64,000 bases of DNA from an uncultured Flavobacteriales bacterium (GTDB lineage: Bacteria; Bacteroidota; Bacteroidia; Flavobacteriales_D; Sanyastnellaceae). Below the pieces are notes generated by a model, which did no database searches, was not told the DNA's origin, and saw only the letters and a list, made by a program, of their open reading frames with translations. This document shows, in pieces, positions 52,095-62,000 of the stretch. The stretch's first letter is position 1. Each line of letters opens with the position of its first letter. The position numbers and the translations under genes are program-made. The stretch is taken from assembly GCA_938085105.1 (NCBI GenBank), contig CALKGK010000052.1, positions 1 through 64,000 on the forward strand. Reading direction: 5' to 3'.

Positions 52095-53036
52095 TTAAAA
52101 GTATCTCGGGTACACGATTCGTTTACGCTTATTGGTAAGTACATAACTCACCATGAGCTCGTGGCTTCCGAAATTTGTTCTTATCAGTTTAGAGGCAGCG
52201 ACATCTACGGAGTAACCAAACTTCCAACGTCTTTCATATTCATACTGTACAACCGCTCCGGCAACTTCATTGTAGTGGTAGAAAACACCTAATCTGAGTG
52301 CATGATGAATGTACAGATTAGCGTAGGCTCCTACCGATACTGGAGCATTTTGCATGGCACGAACAGAGATTGTTGGTTGAAACTGGTAGTTTCGGTCGAT
52401 TTTCCACATCTTCCCTGCCATTAAATAAAGTGTGGGTTCCTGCGCTCCCTCCATAAGATTCCACGCATCGGTTCCCTTCTTATCCAACTGATTACGAAGA
52501 ATTCTAGGAATAGATACACCAAAGAAGGATTTTCTGTCATAAAAAAGAGCTCCAAATCCTACATTCGGTAACAATAGGCCTTTTGGATTGGCTTGAAAGA
52601 AGTCGTCTTGCTGACCTTCCAGCTCTGAAATGAGGTCCAATTCAACCAAATTGTTCTGATATAAATCAAAACCTCCCTTGAGTCCAAAACTCATGTACGA
52701 GCGGTTGGTCATTTTAAAGCGGTAGGAAAAATCGCTGTAAAAGCTCATCGTGCTGGTTGGCCCAATTTGATCGAATCTCAAGGTTCCACCCAAGGCCATT
52801 TCGTCTTTTGGCAATGGCGTGTCGAAACTTAGTGTGGAAGTCATCGGTGCTCCTTTAAAGCCTACCCATTGTTGTCTGTGGTTGAGCGTCATTACAGGTT
52901 GCTCTTTGTAGCCAGCATATGCCGGGTTCACAATCAGCATGTTGAGTACGTACTGCGAACTGCTTGCGTCTTGCTGTGCAATGCTGGAAAAGCTCAACAA
53001 AAGGGCAAAAAGAGAAAGATATATTCGAGTTGTCAT
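52095..53036 (-). CDS. PorP/SprF-family outer-membrane protein (cassette B)
   Basis: A 313-residue protein with a signal peptide (MTTRIYLSLFALLLSFSSIA then Q). Hallmarks: SSQYVLNMLIVNPAYAGYKE, LNHRQQWVGFKGAPMTSTLS and KDEMALGGTLRFDQIGP, followed by beta-barrel strands and a C-terminal aromatic (PRYF). It shares the pattern of the cassette A protein but differs in sequence, so the two are paralogs. It lies 40 bp after the giant adhesin stop and 10 bp before the OmpA/TPR gene. It is probably the membrane partner of the adhesin, in secretion or surface attachment through T9SS. Confidence 0.94.
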   Translation of the reverse strand: MTTRIYLSLFALLLSFSSIAQQDASSSQYVLNMLIVNPAYAGYKEQPVMTLNHRQQWVGFKGAPMTSTLSFDTPLPKDEMALGGTLRFDQIGPTSTMSFYSDFSYRFKMTNRSYMSFGLKGGFDLYQNNLVELDLISELEGQQDDFFQANPKGLLLPNVGFGALFYDRKSFFGVSIPRILRNQLDKKGTDAWNLMEGAQEPTLYLMAGKMWKIDRNYQFQPTISVRAMQNAPVSVGAYANLYIHHALRLGVFYHYNEVAGAVVQYEYERRWKFGYSVDVAASKLIRTNFGSHELMVSYVLTNKRKRIVYPRYF

Positions 53037-53076
53037 AATCGTGTAATTCTTGGGTAATTAATTTAAGCTGAGGTGA

Positions 53077-56000
53077 TTAGTGGTTGAGGTAAACATATCC
53101 CTTCACTGGCTTGATGGGGACATTGCCCAGTTCAAGCACATAGAAGTAGGTCCCTTCAGGCAAGTATGAGCTTCCAATGGTGAGGATTGACTGTGAAGTT
53201 CCGTCCCAATCACTTTGGTATTCCTCGGCTTCAAATACTTTGTGTCCCCATCGGTTGTAGATGGTAAGCACATTTCCTGGGTAATCTTCCAAGCCGAGGA
53301 TTTCAAAGGTGTCGTTCACTCCATCGGCATTCGGTGAGAACCCTTCAGGGATGATGAGGTCAATGAAGCATTCTACCTGTACAATCACTTGAGCGGTATC
53401 ACAGGCCATGAAAGGATCGCAAACAATGTAGGTCACCGTATCTGTTCCACACCATTCTCCAAGCGGCTCATAAACCAGCATTCCATTTTCAATGTACACT
53501 TCAGCGTTGTCAGAACTTACATCACCGATGAAGATGTCATCTCCGTCGAGGTCAAAGTCATTGTCCAACACGTCAATGATGATTTCTTCATCTTCCTCAA
53601 AGTGATCGGCTTCATCATCTACACCTACAGGTGGTGTGTTGATCAAGACCTCAAAGCTACATTCGCTCGTGTTTCCAGCTTCATCAGTGGCTACATAGGT
53701 CACAGTAGTATAACCATGTGGGAATACACTTCCGCTTTCAAGACCTTCCACAAGCTCGATGTTCGCTCCACAGTTGTCAGAGAAAACTGGGAGTTCATAC
53801 TCCACATAAGCGTCTTCTTGACTGATGTCTTCCGGACAAACAATCACAGGATCCTCAGCGTCGATAACGGTGATGGTGAAGCTGCAGTTGTTCTGGTTTC
53901 CATGAATGTCGGTTACTTCGAAGGCAAGGGTTGTTGTGCCCACTTCGAAAACACTTCCACTTTCCATTCCTTCTGTCATTACAAGGCTGTCCGCAGCGCA
54001 GTTATCACTGATGATAGGCAGATTGTAAATCACACTCGCTCCACAGATTCCAAAGTCGTTGAACACGGTAATGTCGTCCTGACAAGTGATGTTCGGTACT
54101 TGGGTGTCTTCAACGATCACGTCAAATGAACAGAGGGTTTCGTTCCCAGCAAGGTCAACGAAAGAGTAAGTAACTGTAGTTGTGCCTACAGGGAACTGTT
54201 CTCCACTTGCGAGTCCGCTGATCATGCTCGTTGATGCTACTTCACAGTTGTCTGAAGCTTCAGGCGTGTTGTAGGTCACCACAGCACCACATTGATCCAA
54301 GTCGTTGGCAACAACGATGGTTGAGTTGCACGACAACACCGTCGGTGCTTCAACATCCAATACAGTAACATTGAATGAACAAACACTGCTGTTTCCGTGC
54401 AAGTCGATTGCTTCGTAAGTGATGAGTGTAGTTCCTACAGGGAATGTACTTCCGCTATCAAGACCTTCAAGCATTACGATCGAGGCAATTCCGCAGTTAT
54501 CTTCAACTACCGGCATGGTGTAGTTTACAAGCGCTCCACACACGCCAAGGTCGCTGTCAGCAGTGATGTCTTCCGGACAAGTTATGCTCGGAGCTTCGTC
54601 GTCACTAATGCTCACTTCAAAGCTACATTGAGCTGTGTTTCCAAAGGCATCTGCTACTTCGTAGGTAACTACTGTTGTTCCCACAGGGAAAACACTTCCT
54701 GAATCCAAACCTTCAATGAGGGTAAGTGATGCAACGGTACAGTTGTCATAAGTTTCTGGCAAATCGTAGTCAATTACGGCTCCACAAACACCTAAATCAG
54801 CTGTGCTAGAAATGTTATCAATACAAGTAATTTCAGGTGCGATGTAATCTTCAAGTGCTACTTCAAAGTTACATGTAGAGATGTTATTATAATCATCTGT
54901 AACAATCATTTGAATGGTAGTATTAGTGGTGATGATGGTTCCTGGTGCTGGTACTTGCTCGATGGTAACATCAGAACAGTTGTCTCCAGTGGTCATCATG
55001 CTTCGGTAATCGATCAATTCGAATTCACATGCATCGGTCAAAGCCTCAACTTGATCGTCCGGACAAAGGATGCTTGGAGGAGTGTTGTCCAAGATGCTAA
55101 CTGTGAAAGTGCAGCTCGTTGCGTTTCCATCGGCATCCGTTGAAGTCATTGTTACTTCTACATCTCCCAAGCTGAATGTTGTGCCAGGCAGAGGTGATTG
55201 GGTAATTACTGGTGCAGTACAGTTGTCATCGCTCAATGTCAAGCCAGTGTAATCCAATAGACTGAATTCACAGAGTTCGTTAGCATAAGAAACTTGATCT
55301 TCAATGCAAGTGATGCTCGGAGCAATGGTGTCCAATAGCGTCACATTGAAATCACAGCTGCTTGAATTGCCATATTCATCTGTAGAAGTGATAGTAATAA
55401 CTTCAATATGATTTGCTCCTGAGATGATAGTACCTGCAAGAGGTAATTGGGTCAATACTGGTGCTAAATCACAGTTATCAGAAGTGATAGCATTCACAGT
55501 ATAATCAGGTAGAATGAATTCACAGTTGCTGTCGATGTATTCTTCGGTGTCGTTTTGACAAGTAACAGCAGGAGCTTCATCATCGGTAATGATTATTTCG
55601 AAGCTGCATGTTGTTGTGTTCCCATGAATATCCGTTACCAACCAGTACACGGTTGTGGTTCCAACAGGGTAAGTGTCAGAAGCATCTGAAGTTCCGTTAT
55701 AATCGTTGCTCACAGAAAGAACTCCACAGTTGTCGCTGTTAACAAGCATTGGTACGCTTACAATAGCGTCACACATTCCGGCATCGGCAGTATGCTCAAT
55801 GGTTTCAGTGCACTCGATGCTTGGCGCTTCTTCATCATTGATCACAATTTCAAAGCTGCATGTGCTCACGTTTCCAGCAAGGTCAGTCACGGTCCAGGTA
55901 ACGATTGTGCTGCCTTCGTTGTAAACGTCGCTTGCATCATCTGTTCCATTGTAATCGTTGACAATGCTAGCGATGTTGCAGTTATCTGTCGCAATCAATG

Positions 56001-59000
56001 CTGGTACAGTTACCTCAGCAGAGCACATTCCAAGGTCAGTTGTCTGTACGATGTTTTCAGTACACTCAATGCTTGGCGCTTCAACATCATTTACTTCAAT
56101 GTTCATTGAACATGTTGCAAAGTTTCCTGCGAGGTCAGTCACGGTCCAAACCACAGTGGTGATTCCTACTGGGTAGAAGTCGCTAGCATCGGCTGTTCCG
56201 TTGTAGTCGTTCAATACACTTGCTACGGCACAGTTGTCTTCGCTTACTGGAATGGCAACGCTTACTAAAGCACCACACTCACCAAGATCAGTTCCAACGC
56301 TAATGTTGTTTGGACAAACGATGCTTGGAAGGTCGGTATCCTCCACCAAGATGCTCATACTGCAGTTGCTAGAGTTTCCGTGAATATCAGTAACGGTCCA
56401 AGTAACGATGGTTTCTCCTACAGGATATACATCGCTGGCGTCCGCAGTGTTATTATAGTCATTCACGATGCTGGCTACCGCGCAGTTATCTGCAGTTGTT
56501 GGTGCAGCTACACTAACTGCTGCATTACAATCCACGTCGCTTGAAGGTACTGTGATGTTTGCCGGACACTCGATGCTCGGTGCCTCATCATCAGTAATGG
56601 TGATGTCAAAGTCACAAGTTGTGGTGTTTCCGGCGTTATCAGTAACAGTCCAAGTCACAGTCGTAGTTCCAACAGGGTATACATCGGAAGCATCAACCGT
56701 TCCGTTGTAGTTGTTAATTATTGAAGCTACAGCACAGTTATCATCCGTTACAGGAGCAGCAACACTTACCATTGCTTGACAAACAGAGGCGTCAGCAGTT
56801 TGGTTGATGTTTGTCGGACAAACAATGCTTGGTGCCTCATCATCAGTAATGGTGATGTCAAAGTCACAAGTTGTGGTGTTTCCGGCGTTGTCAGTCACTG
56901 TCCAAGTCACAGTCGTAGTTCCGACAGGGTATACATCAGAAGCATCAGCTGTTCCGTTGTAGTTGTTGATTACTGAAGCTACACCACAGTTATCATCTGT
57001 TACAGGTGCAGCAACACTGACCATTGCTTCACATACTCCTGCATCCGCCGTTTGGTTGATGTTAGAGTTGCATACAATGCTTGGTGCTTCATCATCGGTG
57101 ATGGTGATGTCAAAGTCACAAGTTGTGGTGTTTCCGGCGTTGTCAGTAACAGTCCAAGTCACAGTCGCAGTTCCGACAGGGTATACATCAGAAGCATCAG
57201 CTGTTCCGTTGTAGTTGTTGATTACTGAAGCTACACCGCAGTTATCATCTGTTACAGGAGCAGCAACACTGACCATTGCTTCACATACTCCTGCATCCGC
57301 CGTTTGGTTGATGTCAGAGGTGCATACAATGCTTGGTGCCTCATCATCGATGATGGTGATGTCAAAGTCACAAGTTGTAGTATTTCCGTGAATATCAGTA
57401 ACAGTCCAAGTCACAGTCGTAGTTCCAACAGGGTATACATCAGAAGCATCCGCCGTTCCGTTGTAGTTGTTGATCACTGAAGCTACACCGCAGTTATCAT
57501 CTATTACAGGAGCAGCAACACTGACCATTGCTTCACAAACAGCGGCATCCGCCGTTTGGTTGATGTCTGGAGTACAAGCAATGCTTGGCGCTTCATCATC
57601 CGTTACGGTCACAGTGAAATCACAAGTAGTTGTGTTCCCTGCGATGTCGGTTACGGTGAAGGTTACGGTTGTTGTTCCCACAGGGTATACATCAGAAGCA
57701 TCGGCTGTTCCGTTGTAGTCGTTAGTTACAGTATCAATACCGCAATTATCGGCTACAACAGGAGCAGGGATGGTGATGTTAGCTTGACACACACCCAAGT
57801 CTGCACTTTGCGTTAGGTTGGCAGGACAGTTAATCGTAGGTAGGGTGTTGTCAAGAATGTTTACGTTGAAGTCACACTGTACTTGGTTACCATTATCGTC
57901 CGTAGCAAAGATGCTCACAGGGATATTGGTATTGTGTCCACTGAAGATCGCTCCTGGTGCAGGCACCTGAGAGAGTTCAATGTCAAGGTCACAGTTGTCA
58001 GTAGCGCTCACAAGTGATGTGTAATCAGCAAGAGCGATTTCACAGTTGTCGTCAACAAATACAGTTTGATCTGTTGCGCACACGGTGATCACTGGGTTGG
58101 TGTTGTCTTCCACAATCACGTTGAATGTGCAAGTTGTTGTGTTCCCAGCATCGTCAGTAATGTTGATGTCCACAGCTGTAGTTCCACTCACTACCGTTCC
58201 TGGTGCAGGTACTTGAACGATGTCCAAGTTGTTGTCACAGTTGTCAGTAGCAGCAATCAAAGCCGTGTAATCGGTCATGGTGAAGTTACAAGCTGCGTCA
58301 GCTGATACAGTTTGATCACTAATACAAGTCACAACAGGCGCTTCATCATCGTTCACGGTCACAGTGAAATCACAAGTAGTTGTGTTCCCAGCGTTGTCGG
58401 TTACTGTCCAAATCACCGTAGTTACACCAACTGGATAGATACCAGAAGCATCGGCTGTTCCATTGTAGTTATTGATGATCGAAGCAATTCCACAGTTGTC
58501 GCTTGCAATCAAAGCAGGAACAGAAATGATAGCTTCACAATTACCGTTGTCGTTCGATACGTTGATGTTTGAAGTACAACTGATCGTTGGATCTTCGTTA
58601 TCGGTTACGGTCACATCTTGAGCACAAGTTGCTGAGTTCCCTTCGTTATCTGTTACGGTCCAGGTTACTGTTGTCGTTCCGATAGGGAAGGTTGCAGGAG
58701 CATTGTTCGTTACGGATGCTACTCCGCAGTTATCAGCAGTAGTAGGATTGGTAAGAACGATGGTCGCAAAGCAAGAGCCAAGATCTGTATTGATGTTCAA
58801 GTCAGGAGCACAGGTGATTGTTGGATCAGTGTTGTCTTCAAGAATCACTTCAAAAGTACAGGTGCTCACGTTTCCAGCACTATCCGTCACACTCATGGTG
58901 ATGATGGTATTGGTAGTAATGATCGTGCCTGCAGCTGGTGACTGAACGATGGTCAATACTGGATCAGAGTTGTCTGTTGCCGAAGCAAGAGCAGTGTAGT

Positions 59001-62000
59001 CAGGCAAAGTGAAATCACAGCTAGCACTTAAGTCTTCGATTTGATCTGCCGGACAAGTTATTTCTGGAGCTTGGTCATCGGAAACATTGATGATTTGCTC
59101 GCAAGTAGTTGTATTTCCGTAATTATCAGTCACGGTCCATGTAACAGTGGTCAAACCAAGTGGATATTGAGCTGAAGCGTCAGCGGTTCCAGTGAAGTCA
59201 TTTGTTACTGATGCTACACCACAATTATCAGCGGTAGCTGGAACAGCGATAGAAATCGTAGCGAAAGACTCTCCTTCATCAGCGCCTTGAACGATGTCGT
59301 CAGGACAAACAATGCTTGGGTCTTCGTTATCGGTTACCGTCACATCCTGAGTACACGTTGCTGTGTTCCCTGCGTTGTCGGTTACCGTCCACGTTACAGT
59401 GGTCGTTCCGATAGGGAAGGTCGCGGGAGCGTTGTTGTTCACAGAAGCTACACCGCAGTTATCAGCAGTTGCTGGAGCAGTGAGTGTTACCGTTGCGAAG
59501 CAATCATCAGCATCAGTTGTCGTATTCACATCCGCAGCGCAAGTGATCGTTGGGTTTTCGTTATCGGTTACGCTTACATCTTGAGTACACGTTGCAGTAT
59601 TTCCAGCGTTGTCTGTTACGGTCCATGTTACAGTGGTCGTTCCGATAGGGAAGGTCGCAGGAGCGTTGTTGTTCACAGAAGCTACACCACAGTTATCAGC
59701 AGTTGCAGGAGCAGTGAGTGTTACCGTTGCGAAACAATCATCGGCATCAGTGCTCGTGTTAAGGTCCGAAGCACAAGTAATGACCGGCGCAACGTCATCG
59801 ACCACAGTCACGTTCATACTGCAAGTTGCGGTGTTTCCGTTGTAATCAGTAACTGTCCACACTACTGGGGTGACTCCAAGCGGATAAACACCAGAGGCAT
59901 TGTTGGTTCCGTTAAAGTCATTCGCCAAACTAGAAATTGAACAGTTGTCATTCGTAAATGGTACAATAACAGCCACGTTTGCGTTGCAGCTCGCGGCACT
60001 TGTTGAAACGCTCATGTCTGACGGACAAACAATTGTTGGGTCAGTGTTGTCAATGTCGTTGATGGTAAAAGTGCCGAGTTCTACCGGACACTCATTATTT
60101 CCCCATCTGGCGAAAAGGGTATAGTTTCCAGGAGCAAGACCATTGTAGCTTACACTTCCGGTGTTGTCATTAACTCCGTTCTCATAACTTGTACCTCCAT
60201 CCAAGCTAAAAGCAATAAAGCCTCTGTTGGGGTGATTGTTGTATGAAAATGTAATACTACCATTGTTCAAACCGCAGTTAGCATCGCTCACGCTAACACT
60301 TGCTTGTGGCACAGAAAGTATAGTAAAATTCACAGTTTCCGTTGCTGTACATCCGTTCGCATCGCTAACGTTCACAGTATATGTTGTTGTATTGTTTTGG
60401 TAAGAACCTAGGGTTGAGGTAAAGCTGTGACTTTGTCCGTTACCCAAGCCATTGTCCCAAGTATAATTGAATGGTCCAGAACCGGTTGCCACTGCGTTCA
60501 ATGTAACTTCTTCGCCTTCACAAACGGTGATGTTACCCCCCACGTTAACGCTGAGGTTATCCACAACAATGATGTTTTGTGAGCATGTCGCAGCATTGCC
60601 ATAGTTATCGAGAATGGTCCAAACAACGGTGGTGGTTCCTACTGGGTAGTTTCCACTTGCATTGGCTGTTCCGTTAAAGTCATTGCTCAACACTCCCAGA
60701 CCACAGTTGTCTGCTGTACTTGGCACGGGAACAGTAACATTCGCTCTACAACCTGGTGCGTTGGTGTTTACAGTGATATCACCGCTGCAAGTGATGATTG
60801 GGTTTTCATTGTCAGAAACCACCACATCTTGGCTACAGGTATTGGTGTTTCCAGATGCGTCGCTCACGGTCCATACTACAGTGGTCGTCCCGATTGGGAA
60901 ATTTGCAGGTGCGTTGTTCGATACAGATGCTACACCACAATTATCATTAGTGGTTGGAGCGCTTAAAGCAACACTCGATGTACATAAACCTGCGTCGGTT
61001 GAGGTGTTCACTGTTCCTCCACAGGTGATGCTTGGAGCAATGTTGTCTTCAACACTCACCATTGAAGTGCAGGTACTGCTATTTCCGTTCACGTCCTCAA
61101 CGGTCATAATTACCGGTACGGTTGAAGGATTCAATGTGATGGTTTGGTTTGAGATTCCTGGACCAGAGATTTGAATATTGATGGTGTTACAGCCTAGACT
61201 CTCTGGAGTTACTGTTGCACAATCGCTGGTGTTTGAATATGCGTTGGCTGAAATCACAGTTCCCGATCCTCCTGAGTTAGGCAAATTGAAGAAGTGGCTG
61301 TTTGGTCCACATCCAATGGTTCCTTGTAAGGTCCACAAGTTGGCTGGGATGTTGGCACCATCAAAGGTGATATCGTAATCAAGTTCAACGGTGTAGTTGT
61401 ATCCAAATGCACAAGAATAACTTGAAGGAATGATGTTGATAGCGTTTACGTCAATGTTCACGTTGTATCCATTGCTTGAACTCACGCTTGCTCCTGAAGA
61501 AAGGTCGCTACAATCAAAGCTTGTTTGGCTCAAAGTAATCGAGCTAATTCCGCAGTTATCCGTCGAACCATCGTCAACCATTGCGCTGGTGATGCTTGCG
61601 TTTCCAGATGCGTTCAACTGAACAACAAGGTCTTGACAAACAGCGTTCGGGTCTTCATTGTCTGAAACAACCACTGTTTGTGTGCAGTTTGATGTGTTTC
61701 CCGCGGCATCAGTGGCGGTCCATACAACATTGGTGCTTCCAATTGGAAAGGTAGCTGGTGCGTTGTTACTGATGTTTACCGATCCACAGTTGTCTGAAAC
61801 AACGGGGTTTGTCAAGCTCAAGTTAGCACCGCAGATTCCTGGGGTGTTGGATACGTTGAGGTTGGTCGGACAAGTGATGTTAGGATCCTGATCATCCGTT
61901 ACGGTAATGATTTGTGTACATGCACTGTTGTTTCCAGAAGTGTTGGTAGCGGTCCAAATAACGTTGGTGCTTCCCACAGGATAGGTTCCAGAGGCGTCTT

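Noticed and set aside
56573-57580. Regular repeats that might be a CRISPR array
   Set aside because: The 252-base units are contiguous and protein-coding (HYR modules) with no unique spacers.
53389-61900. Many open frames on the plus strand within the adhesin region, some over 200 codons
   Set aside because: They are antisense shadows of the HYR repeats: same 252-base periodicity, low-complexity Val/Ser/Thr content, no signal peptides or domains.
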